A DNA stretch of 8,015 bases from Alphaproteobacteria bacterium (lineage in GTDB: Bacteria > Pseudomonadota > Alphaproteobacteria > UBA8366 > JADFVY01). A model generated the notes under the pieces. It saw only the letters and a program-made list of their open reading frames with translations, made no database searches and had not been told where the DNA came from. This document shows positions 1-6,410 of the stretch, in pieces; within the stretch, counting starts at the first letter, position 1, and the number at the start of each line of letters is the position of its first letter. Made by a program: the position numbers and the translations under genes. The stretch is from NCBI GenBank assembly GCA_029881615.1, contig JAOUMF010000069.1, forward strand, positions 1-8,015, given 5' to 3'.

Positions 1-918
1 CGCGGCAAGGCGATGGTCAATTTGTTGCCGTTGGATGAAGGCGAGACGATTTCGACCGTCATGCCGTTGCCCGAGGACGAAGAAAGCTGGAGCCAGCTTA
101 ACGTCATGTTTGCCACGGCCGGCGGCAATGTGCGGCGTAATCTTCTGTCCGACTTCATCAATATCAAGTCGAACGGCAAGATCGCCATGAAGCTGGACGA
201 GGGGGACAGGCTGGTCAGCGTGCGAACCTGCGCGCCCGATCTCGACGTCTTGCTGTCGACCCGGCTTGGCATGTGCATTCGGTTCCCGGTATCCGACGTC
301 CGCGTGTTCAGTGGCCGTACCTCCACCGGTGTGCGGGGCATCAGGCTGGCCAAGGATGACAGCATCATCTCCATGACCATCCTGCATCACGCGGCCATCG
401 ACATGGAAGTGCGCCAGGATTACCTGCGCGCCGCGGCTGCGCTCAGGCGGTCCGGCGAGGAAGAGGGCGAGACGGAGCCCACGCCGGCGGAACTGTCGCC
501 CGCGGAATTCGCCAAACTGGCCGAAAACGAGGAATTCATTCTGACGGTTACGGAAAACGGCTTCGGCAAGCGGTCCTCGGCTTACGAATACCGGATCACC
601 GGACGCGGCGGCAAGGGCATCGCCAATATCGAGATGACCGATCGCAATGGCCCGGTAATCGCCGCATTCCCTGTTGAGCCCGCCGATCAGATCATGCTGG
701 TCACCGACGCCGGCAAGCTGATCCGCTGCCCAATCAACGATGTGCGCATCGCCGGACGCAAGACCCAGGGTGTCACACTTTTCCGCGTCGATAGCGATGA
801 ACGCGTGGTCTCGGTCGCGCGGGTCAGTGACGCCGGCGAAGAGGAAAACGGCGATGGGGATGACCTGGACGGCGATGTGACCGATAATGAAGGGTCGCCC
901 GATGGCGGCGAGGACTGA
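1..918 (+). CDS. gyrA: DNA gyrase subunit A, C-terminal part (5' end outside window)
   Basis: This is the 3' part of gyrA. The frame is open from base 1, so the ATG at 13 is internal. GyrA is the breakage-reunion subunit of the type II topoisomerase that introduces negative supercoils; its C-terminal domain is a beta-pinwheel that wraps DNA. What is visible is the later pinwheel blades, recognisable by RGKAMVNLLPL at the left edge, TGVRGIRL (about 355), ENGFGKRSSAYEY (about 550-590), GRGGKGIANIE (about 600-635) and TDAGKLIR. These align well with the E. coli GyrA C-terminal region. The classical GyrA box and the catalytic tyrosine lie upstream, outside the window. Between two blades, at about 388-534, is a charged insertion rich in Glu, Ala and Arg that E. 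coli lacks; from memory it is usual in alphaproteobacteria. The protein ends in an acidic tail of about 27 residues, as in other GyrA proteins. coaD follows 48 bases downstream on the same strand. Confidence 0.97.
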   Translation, partial: RGKAMVNLLPLDEGETISTVMPLPEDEESWSQLNVMFATAGGNVRRNLLSDFINIKSNGKIAMKLDEGDRLVSVRTCAPDLDVLLSTRLGMCIRFPVSDVRVFSGRTSTGVRGIRLAKDDSIISMTILHHAAIDMEVRQDYLRAAAALRRSGEEEGETEPTPAELSPAEFAKLAENEEFILTVTENGFGKRSSAYEYRITGRGGKGIANIEMTDRNGPVIAAFPVEPADQIMLVTDAGKLIRCPINDVRIAGRKTQGVTLFRVDSDERVVSVARVSDAGEEENGDGDDLDGDVTDNEGSPDGGED

Positions 919-966
919 AACCGCTTTCTTTCGCGGGCAATTCTAGGCGTAAAGAGCAATATCGGC

Positions 967-1479
967 ATGAGCAGTCATCCCAGGGTCGGCGTATATCCCG
1001 GCACATTCGACCCCATCACCGTGGGACATCTGGACGTGATCGCGCGTTCGGCCTTGCATCTTGTAGACAAGCTCATCGTTGCAGTCGCCGAAAACGCGGG
1101 CAAGGAGCCCCTGTTCAACGTGCAGGAACGTGTCGAACTGGTACGCGAAGGATTGGAAGTCCTGCCCGCGGAAGCGCAGTCGGTTATCGAGGTACGCCCC
1201 TTTGACAATCTTCTGATACATTTCGTCGCCGATGCGGGCGCCTCGGTTATCGTGCGCGGTCTGCGGGCGGTATCGGATTTCGAATACGAATTCCAGATGG
1301 CCGCCATGAACCGTCGGCTCAACCTTCAAGTTGAAACCGTCTTCCTGATGTCGTCCGACCGCAACCAGTTCATTTCCTCGCGTTTCGTCAAGGAAATCGG
1401 CCGGTTGGGTGGCGACGTGACCCAGTTCGTGACGCCTAAGGTGCATGACCGGCTGATGCGAAAGTTCAAGGAAGGCTGA
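967..1479 (+). CDS. coaD: Pantetheine-phosphate adenylyltransferase (CoaD)
   Basis: CoaD transfers the adenylyl group of ATP to 4'-phosphopantetheine, giving dephospho-CoA and pyrophosphate. It is the penultimate step of CoA synthesis and acts in the cytosol. The 170-residue protein is close to the usual 160-170. It shows the nucleotidyltransferase signature: GTFDP at residues 12-16 and TVGH at 18-21 (the T/HxGH motif), Lys46 in the position of the E. coli substrate-binding lysine, the RGLRAVSDFEYE block at 97-108, and ISSRFVKE at 136-143. All expected motifs are intact. The start is the ATG at 967; this places the Rossmann strand VGVYPGTF at residues 7-14, as in homologues. Upstream is only a weak purine-rich site (AAAGAG, 951-956). 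It follows gyrA by 48 bases and precedes the kinase gene by 16, so the three may be co-transcribed. I see no convincing terminator or promoter in either gap. Assignment is secure. Confidence 0.98.
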   Translation: MSSHPRVGVYPGTFDPITVGHLDVIARSALHLVDKLIVAVAENAGKEPLFNVQERVELVREGLEVLPAEAQSVIEVRPFDNLLIHFVADAGASVIVRGLRAVSDFEYEFQMAAMNRRLNLQVETVFLMSSDRNQFISSRFVKEIGRLGGDVTQFVTPKVHDRLMRKFKEG

Positions 1480-1495
1480 AAACGGCTTAAGGGCC

Positions 1496-2497
1496 ATGAG
1501 TGAACGCGCTTTCCTGAAAGAGGCATTATCGCGGCTGGGCCTTTGGCAAGCCGGTACATTGCCGCCTTATGAAGCCCTGGCGGGCGGCGTTTCCTCGGAT
1601 ATCTGGCGGATCGATCTCCCGGATGGCCCGATCTGCATCAAACGTGCCCTTGCGAAGTTGAGGGTCGAGATGGACTGGCGGGCGCCGGTGGATCGCAACG
1701 CCTACGAGGTCGCCTGGCTGGAGACCGCGCGCAGGATCGAGCCCGATGCCGCACCCGAAATCCTGGCCCACGATGCCCAGGCCGGCCTGTTCGCCATGCG
1801 TTATCTCGACCCGGCAAGCCATGTTTCCTGGAAAGAAGCGTTGCGTCTCGGCGAGACGACCCCCGCCGTCGCGGCCGAGGTTGGGCGCCGGATCGGGCAT
1901 ATCCACGCCGCCACCGCGGGCAGGGACGATATTGCCCGGCAGTTCCCGACAGACGAAATCTTTCACGCCATAAGGCTGGAACCCTATCTGGAGGCCACGG
2001 CGGCGCGTCATCCGGATTTGCGCGAAATCCTGTTCGATTTATCGCGCCGCACGGCCGGGGAAAAGCGGACTCTGGTTCATGGGGATGTCAGTCCGAAAAA
2101 CATCCTGATCGGGCCCAAAGGCCCGATTTTTCTGGATGCCGAATGCGCCTGGTATGGCGATCCGGCATTCGATATTGCTTTTTGCTTGAATCACATGCTT
2201 TTGAAATCATTGTGGAATAGAGATTTTGAACAATTATTTCACAGTTGTTTTGGCGCCATGGCGCCAGCATGGCTAAACCAGGTCGACTGGGAACTCCCGG
2301 CCAAGGCGGAAGCCCGCGCCGCCAATCTGCTACCCGGGCTGTTCCTGGGCCGCGTCGATGGCAAGTCACCCGTTGAATATATCGCGCGAGAGGCGGACCG
2401 AGACCGGGTGCGCCGGGTTGCCCGCGAACTGTTGTTGCATCCGGTGGAGCGTCTTGAAGCCGTTCTGGATGCCTGGAAAAAGGAATTAAGGCGTTGA
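1496..2497 (+). CDS. APH/choline-kinase-fold small-molecule kinase, substrate unknown
   Basis: This 333-residue protein belongs to the phosphotransferase family of the protein-kinase-like fold (APH, PF01636). Such enzymes use ATP to phosphorylate a hydroxyl on a small molecule. Visible elements are a glycine-rich ATP loop (LAGGVSSDIW, residues 28-37), a candidate ATP lysine at 49 (CIKRAL), the Brenner motif HGDVSPKNIL at 195-204 with catalytic Asp197 and Asn202, and the metal-binding segment FLDAECAWYGDPAFD at 212-226 with Asp214. All catalytic residues are present, so it should be active. The start is the ATG at 1496, with only a close, weak AAGGG (1489-1493). The stop overlaps the TTG start of the enolase-like gene by four bases, suggesting translational coupling and a shared pathway. 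Nothing indicates antibiotic resistance: the neighbours are housekeeping and metabolic genes. A metabolic kinase acting on a sugar acid or hydroxy acid is an inference from the enolase partner. Codons from about 2171 to 2250 are strikingly AT-rich compared with the rest. Confidence 0.85.
   Translation: MSERAFLKEALSRLGLWQAGTLPPYEALAGGVSSDIWRIDLPDGPICIKRALAKLRVEMDWRAPVDRNAYEVAWLETARRIEPDAAPEILAHDAQAGLFAMRYLDPASHVSWKEALRLGETTPAVAAEVGRRIGHIHAATAGRDDIARQFPTDEIFHAIRLEPYLEATAARHPDLREILFDLSRRTAGEKRTLVHGDVSPKNILIGPKGPIFLDAECAWYGDPAFDIAFCLNHMLLKSLWNRDFEQLFHSCFGAMAPAWLNQVDWELPAKAEARAANLLPGLFLGRVDGKSPVEYIAREADRDRVRRVARELLLHPVERLEAVLDAWKKELRR
2171..2250. other. AT-rich patch inside the kinase gene
   Basis: By my count only 23 of these 80 bases are G or C (about 29%), in a window that is otherwise GC-rich. 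The reading frame stays open through it (residues from about DIAFCLNHML to FHSCF), and both flanks are conserved-looking kinase sequence. The patch follows the metal-binding GDPAFD motif directly and ends at a 16-bp palindrome. No ORF on either strand explains it. It may simply be a hydrophobic helix encoded by AT-rich codons, or a locally diverged or recombined segment. Confidence 0.6.
2251..2266. repeat. Perfect 16-bp palindrome TGGCGCCATGGCGCCA
   Basis: The 16 bases equal their own reverse complement. The palindrome lies inside the kinase coding sequence, immediately after an AT-rich patch. It encodes part of FGAMAPAW in the kinase frame. It contains nested restriction-type palindromes (GGCGCC twice around CCATGG). 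No functional role can be read from sequence; chance in a GC-rich genome is the default explanation. Confidence 0.6.
2480..2484 (+). promoter_or_regulatory. Shine-Dalgarno AAGGA supporting a TTG start
   Basis: AAGGA lies nine bases before the TTG at 2494 and inside the last codons of the kinase gene. It supports TTG as the enolase-like start; the only in-frame ATG nearby is about 80 codons further in, after conserved enolase sequence. Confidence 0.6.
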
Positions 2498-3777
2498 GTA
2501 AAACTGAAATTGTCGCCGTCATTGGTCGCAGGGTATGGGATTCCCGGGGGCGGCCAACGGTCGAGGCGGAAGTCCAATTGGCGGGCGGCGCGGTTGGCCG
2601 GGCGATCGCGCCGGCCGGTGCCTCAACCGGGTCCGGCGAGGCCGTTGACTTGCGGGACGGCGGTGCGGCTTTCGGTGGCTACGACGTTACGCGCGCGGTT
2701 GGCGCGGTCGCCGGCGAGATTTCAGAACGACTTTCGGGTATGGACTCCACCGATCAGGCAGCCATCGATGACGCGCTGGTGACGCTTGATGGATCGGGCA
2801 ACAGATCGCGGCTTGGCGGCAACGCGACGGTGGCTGTTTCGATAGCCGTGGCTCATGCTGCGGCCGCGGCAAATGGAAAATCGCTCTGGAGTCATCTACT
2901 AGTAGACCAAAATCCGCGACTCCCGATTCCCGAGATTCAAATCCTAGGCGGGGGCGCTCATGCCGGACGCAGGGTCGATATTCAGGATTTCATGGTCATC
3001 GCCGTCGGTGCCGCGGACTATATTCAGGCGCTGGACTGGACGGCGGAGGTTTATCGAGCCGCCGGCGCCATCATGGCGGAAGAGGGCAGGCTGCAGGGCG
3101 TCGCTGACGAGGGCGGATACTGGCCTGCTTTCGAATCCAACGAAGCTGGCCTGGAGATACTGGTGCGCGCCATTGAACGCGCAGGGCTGCGCCCGGGCGA
3201 GGATATGGCGATTTCACTGGATATCGCGGCTTCCGAATTCGGAAAGAACGGCCGCTACAGGCTGGGTCTGGAAACACGCGAGCTGGACAGCGACGGCCTG
3301 GTCGAAATGCTGGTCGGCTGGGTCGACCGCTATCCCATCGTGGCTGTCGAGGATCCCGTGGGCGAGGATGACATTGCGGGTTTCCAGCGCTTTACAGAAG
3401 CCGTTGGCGACCGCGTTCTGGTCATTGGCGACGATCTTCTGGTGACCAATGCCGCGCGGGTAAGCGAAATGGCCGTGGCGGGGGCCTGCAATGGCTTGCT
3501 GGTCAAGCCCAACCAGGCGGGAACGCTCAGCGAGGCGAAGGCGGCGCTGGACGCGGCGAAACAGGCGGGCTGGACCAATATCGTCTCGGCCCGCTCAGGC
3601 GAGACCGAGGACGTCACCATCGTCCATCTGGCGGTGGGCTGGGGTGCACCGATCCTGAAAGTCGGCTCCTTCGCCCGTTCCGAACGGATGGCCAAATGGA
3701 ATGAGGGCATTCGTATTGCCGAGGCGCTGGGCGGGCGTGGCGAACTGCCGTCGCGCGGTTCATTCCCCTGGGGGTGA
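2494..3777 (+). CDS. Enolase paralogue with altered active site (catalytic His replaced by Ala)
   Basis: This 427-residue protein is enolase-like over its full length. The N-terminal domain (MSKTEIVAVIGRRVWDSRGR) and ASTG loop (43-46) are followed by the catalytic barrel. By alignment to yeast and E. coli enolase from memory, it keeps Glu206 (yeast E211), metal ligands Asp243, Glu286 and Asp313 (D246, E295, D320), and lysines 338 and 389 (K345, K396). His156 (H159) is also kept. Three positions are changed: the ISHRSGETED motif reads VSARSGETED, so Ala366 replaces His373, which contacts the phosphate and substrate; QEFM reads QDFM (Glu168 to Asp165); and the GEHAD loop reads GAHAG. Canonical enolase converts 2-phosphoglycerate to PEP in glycolysis. 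This protein is more likely a paralogue acting on a related phosphorylated acid, although a true enolase activity cannot be excluded. It starts with TTG, overlapping the kinase stop, and the pair probably form one transcription unit. Gene symbol eno is withheld because of the altered site. Confidence 0.88.
   Translation: MSKTEIVAVIGRRVWDSRGRPTVEAEVQLAGGAVGRAIAPAGASTGSGEAVDLRDGGAAFGGYDVTRAVGAVAGEISERLSGMDSTDQAAIDDALVTLDGSGNRSRLGGNATVAVSIAVAHAAAAANGKSLWSHLLVDQNPRLPIPEIQILGGGAHAGRRVDIQDFMVIAVGAADYIQALDWTAEVYRAAGAIMAEEGRLQGVADEGGYWPAFESNEAGLEILVRAIERAGLRPGEDMAISLDIAASEFGKNGRYRLGLETRELDSDGLVEMLVGWVDRYPIVAVEDPVGEDDIAGFQRFTEAVGDRVLVIGDDLLVTNAARVSEMAVAGACNGLLVKPNQAGTLSEAKAALDAAKQAGWTNIVSARSGETEDVTIVHLAVGWGAPILKVGSFARSERMAKWNEGIRIAEALGGRGELPSRGSFPWG
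2895..2906. repeat. 12-bp palindrome TCTACTAGTAGA with rare-looking codons
   Basis: A perfect 12-bp palindrome inside the enolase-like gene. In frame it supplies the codons CTA CTA GTA (Leu135, Leu136, Val137). A further CTA codon occurs at 2944-2946 (Leu151). CTA is normally rare in GC-rich alphaproteobacteria. The segment joins the N-terminal domain to the barrel, just before the altered GAHAG loop. Confidence 0.5.
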
Positions 3778-3784
3778 GGGAAGC

Positions 3785-3807
3785 GGGCTCTACCCCTGCC
3801 AGAGCCC
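3785..3807. terminator. Candidate bidirectional terminator between convergent genes
   Basis: GGGCTCT (3785-3791) and AGAGCCC (3801-3807) form a perfect 7-bp stem around a 9-base loop. Three more pairs (3780-3782 with 3808-3810) are possible across a 2-base bulge. It sits where the enolase-like gene (stop at 3777) meets the aminotransferase gene (stop codon 3792-3790). The stem therefore overlaps the end of the aminotransferase coding sequence. On the plus strand it is followed by TTCCTT, a poor T-tract, and the minus side has no clear T-run. Position favours termination in both directions; the weak tract lowers confidence. Confidence 0.45.
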
Positions 3808-5184
3808 TTCCTTGTGCAGATCTTCCATGGATTCCGTTATGCCGTTGCGCAGGATTTCCACCATTTCGTCGATCTGCGGCCGCGTGATGATCAGCGGGGG
3901 TGACATGACGCACATATTGACGATCGGGCGCACGATCAAACCGTTTTCCTGGCAATGCGCGTCGATGCGGCTGCCGACCTCGTAGTCGAGCGTTAGCGGG
4001 TTCTTGGTCTGCTTGTTATTGACGCATTCGATGCAGGCCATGAGCCCTTCACCCCGAACCTCACCGACCATGTCGATATCCTCGAGTTCCTTGAGGCGCG
4101 CCTGGAAATAGGGGGCGATCTCGCGGACATTCTCCAGAATACCCTCGCGCTCGATGATCTCGATGTTTTTCAGCGCGGCGGCGGTGGCCACCGGATGGCC
4201 GGAATAGGTAAAGCCGCTGGCAAAATAGCTGATATTGGCCTCCAGCCCGCCCAGCGTGTCGAGCAACCGGTCGGAAATCAGGACCGCGCCCAGCGGCACA
4301 TAGCCCGATGTCAGCCCCTTGGCGGACAGGATGATATCGGGAACGATATCGTATACGTCCTCGGAGGCAAACCAGTGGCCCAACCGCCCGAACGCGGTCA
4401 CCACCTCGTCCGAGATGTAGAGCACGTCATATTTCCGGCAGACTTCCAGCGTGCGCCGGTGATAGCCGGGTGGCGGGATGATCACGCCGCCGGAAGCCAG
4501 GATCGGCTCGGCGATGAAAGCGCCCACCTTGTCGGGCCCGATTTCCAGGATCTTGTTCTCGAGATCAGCGATCTTTTCGTCGCAGAACGCCTCGATGCTC
4601 ATATCGTCCGGGCGGCGATAGGGATGGACCGTCGGCAACAGATGAACCAGGTCCCGTTCGAAATCCATGAGATTCTTGTCTCGCGCCTTGCCGGAACAGG
4701 ACGCGCCCAGAAACGTGCTGCCGTGATAGGCATCAGCGCGTGAAATAATATGTTTCTTTTCAGGGCGCCCAAGACAATTATTAAAGTACATCATGAAACG
4801 CAGGGCCGAATCCACCGAGGTCGAGCCGCCGGTGGTGAAGAACACATTGTTCAGATCGCCAGGCGCCAGTTCCGCAAGCTTTTCCGCCAACTGCGCCGCC
4901 GGCACATTGCCCAGGCTCCAGGGGCTGTAATAGGGCATGCGCATGACCTGCTCGGAAATCGCCTGCGCCATCTCCTCGCGGCCATGACCGATATTGACGC
5001 ACCACATGCCAGCCGGCCCGTCGATAAGCTTGTTGCCGTCGCTGTCATGCAGGTAGATACCTTCCGACTGCGCGATGATCGTGCGCTCGGCCTTGCGCAC
5101 CGTTTTCAGGTTTTCCCAGGGATGGACCCAGTGACGATCCTGTTCGTGCAGTTTTTCGGTATCGAACGTCATATTCCTGCGCAT
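3790..5184 (-). CDS. Class III PLP-dependent omega-aminotransferase
   Basis: This is a fold-type I, class III aminotransferase that moves a terminal amino group to a keto acid (pyruvate or similar) using pyridoxal phosphate in the cytosol. In the 464-residue numbering from the chosen start it shows WCVNIGHG (61-68), the cofactor phosphate loop GGSTSVDS (119-126), YHGS (153-156), the ring-nitrogen Asp259 in ISDEVV, the Schiff-base Lys289 in LSAKGLTSGY, and FTYSGHP (325-331). Layout and length match putrescine- or taurine-pyruvate aminotransferases of the SpuC/Tpa type, but the substrate cannot be fixed. Start: the ATG at 5184 has AAAGGA ten bases upstream. An alternative ATG at 5214 (474 residues) overlaps the previous stop (TGATG) but has no visible ribosome site and only adds a Lys/Glu-rich leader. 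It is the last gene of the minus-strand operon, after the GcvT-like gene, so it likely handles an amine released or shared in the same pathway. Confidence 0.93.
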   Translation of the reverse strand: MRRNMTFDTEKLHEQDRHWVHPWENLKTVRKAERTIIAQSEGIYLHDSDGNKLIDGPAGMWCVNIGHGREEMAQAISEQVMRMPYYSPWSLGNVPAAQLAEKLAELAPGDLNNVFFTTGGSTSVDSALRFMMYFNNCLGRPEKKHIISRADAYHGSTFLGASCSGKARDKNLMDFERDLVHLLPTVHPYRRPDDMSIEAFCDEKIADLENKILEIGPDKVGAFIAEPILASGGVIIPPPGYHRRTLEVCRKYDVLYISDEVVTAFGRLGHWFASEDVYDIVPDIILSAKGLTSGYVPLGAVLISDRLLDTLGGLEANISYFASGFTYSGHPVATAAALKNIEIIEREGILENVREIAPYFQARLKELEDIDMVGEVRGEGLMACIECVNNKQTKNPLTLDYEVGSRIDAHCQENGLIVRPIVNMCVMSPPLIITRPQIDEMVEILRNGITESMEDLHKEGLWQG

Positions 5185-5194
5185 GTAATTTTCA

Positions 5195-5200
5195 TCCTTT
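5195..5200 (-). promoter_or_regulatory. Shine-Dalgarno AAAGGA deciding the aminotransferase start
   Basis: AAAGGA lies ten bases before the ATG at 5184 and downstream of the alternative ATG at 5214. This favours the shorter 464-residue protein. The longer start would rely on coupling to the preceding stop codon alone. Confidence 0.5.
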
Positions 5201-5213
5201 TTTTCGCGCGACA

Positions 5214-6410
5214 TCAGAAATTCAGCGCCGGTGTCGCTCGCCGACGCGGTGGATTATGGAAGGGACGATCAACGATACGGCAGGATGCCACGATCTTGTG
5301 CCACTTCAGTTCCCTGTTCAGATAGATTTCGGCCCATATTCCCTCGGTCCGGTTCGCATATGCCGCGTCCAGGGTGGCGATCGCGATGTTCCGCTTGGCC
5401 GTGGGCGACCAGATCGCCGAGGTGACGAAACCGATTTGCTTGGCGCGGCCATGATAGATCAGCGCGTCATGCGCCGGTTTGTTACCATCGATATCCAGCC
5501 CGACCACGCGATAGCGCGGCCCGGTCTCGCGTTCGCGCAGCAGCGCTCGGCGGCCGTTGAAATGGCCCTTGTCGAAATCGACCAGCCAATCCAGGCTCAA
5601 CTCGAAAGGCGAGCGCCGGCGGCTGATACGGGAAACCGTTTCGGCGGCCATGAAATCGGTGTTGGTCTGGATGAATCCGGCCTCGATACGAGCCATATCC
5701 ACCGCTTTCGAACCCACCGGCATCAGCCGGAACAGACGGCCCGCTTCCGCCAGCCGATCCCAAAGCGTTTCCGCCAGGTCGGGTGCAATCCAGAGCTCGT
5801 ATCCCAAATCTCCGGTAAAGCCGGTCCGGGTAACGGTCAATGCACCGCCCTCGAACGGGAATTCCGCGATGCCGAAGGGTTTCATATCGGCAATACCGTC
5901 CAGCCCAAGCTCTTTGAGAACGGTGCAGGACAGCGGGCCTTGCAGTGCCAGCCCGGCGATCGCCTCGCTGATATCCTCGATGACGACATCAAACCCGATG
6001 GCCGAATCTTCCAGCCAGCATTCCTGATGTTCCTGGGAATTCAGGCGGAATTCGGTCTCGCCGAGGCGAAATACCGTGCCGTCGTCGATAACCTTTCCTC
6101 CATCGTCGCACCAGACCGCATAGGCGGCGCGGCCGGGTTTGATCTTGGCGGCATCGCGGGTCAACAGCCGATTCATGTAGCGCACGGCATCCGGCCCGGC
6201 GATGCGGTATTTCCGCATGGGCGAAATGTCGTAGAGGGTTGCCGAATTGCGGATCGCAAAATATTCGGTCGCGACATCGGTGAAACAGCTTACCGTCGTA
6301 TATCCGCCCCAACGCAGAAATTCATCGGTCAGCACAAAGGGCGCCAGACGCGAATGAAACGGCGTAGTCAGTAGGGGGGCCTTGTAAAGCGCGGTCGCGG
6401 GACTGGTCAT
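5214..6410 (-). CDS. GcvT-like folate-dependent aminomethyltransferase
   Basis: This 398-residue protein belongs to the glycine-cleavage T / DMGDH C-terminal / DmdA superfamily, whose members pass a one-carbon unit from an amine or sulfonium compound to tetrahydrofolate. Visible are SATLYDISPMRKYRI (56-70), GGKVIDDGTVF (104-114) with the Asp pair 109-110 in the position of the catalytic Asp of GcvT, LALQGP (154-159), TGFTGDLGYELW (196-207) with the folate-contacting Glu205, IEAGF (242-246) and GRRAL (286-290). The C-terminal barrel domain ends in a basic tail. Start: the ATG at 6410 has AAGGAGG seven bases upstream and overlaps the previous stop as ATGA. The same frame is open further to 6596, but that extension is arginine-rich shadow of the upstream gene. 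No gcvH or gcvP is present in the window, so a role in glycine cleavage is less likely than oxidative demethylation with the adjacent FAD enzyme. Substrate unknown. Confidence 0.9.
   Translation of the reverse strand: MTSPATALYKAPLLTTPFHSRLAPFVLTDEFLRWGGYTTVSCFTDVATEYFAIRNSATLYDISPMRKYRIAGPDAVRYMNRLLTRDAAKIKPGRAAYAVWCDDGGKVIDDGTVFRLGETEFRLNSQEHQECWLEDSAIGFDVVIEDISEAIAGLALQGPLSCTVLKELGLDGIADMKPFGIAEFPFEGGALTVTRTGFTGDLGYELWIAPDLAETLWDRLAEAGRLFRLMPVGSKAVDMARIEAGFIQTNTDFMAAETVSRISRRRSPFELSLDWLVDFDKGHFNGRRALLRERETGPRYRVVGLDIDGNKPAHDALIYHGRAKQIGFVTSAIWSPTAKRNIAIATLDAAYANRTEGIWAEIYLNRELKWHKIVASCRIVDRPFHNPPRRRATPALNF

Noticed and set aside
921..936. Terminator after gyrA
   Set aside because: The only hairpin is a 4-bp stem (CCGC/GCGG) with an 8-base loop and no following T-run, so I do not call it.
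943..1497. 184-codon minus-strand open frame across coaD
   Set aside because: Fully covered by coaD on the other strand, which has all family motifs.
1496..2497. Aminoglycoside resistance gene
   Set aside because: The APH fold is shared by many metabolic kinases. The coupling to an enolase paralogue and absence of mobile elements argue against resistance.
4195..5325. Two plus-strand open frames of 182 and 191 codons
   Set aside because: Both lie antisense to the class III aminotransferase and resemble no protein family I know.
5256..6374. 372-codon open frame on the plus strand
   Set aside because: It is antisense to the GcvT-like gene, whose motifs are clear. Its translation shows no recognisable domain and looks like the usual antisense shadow of a GC-rich gene.
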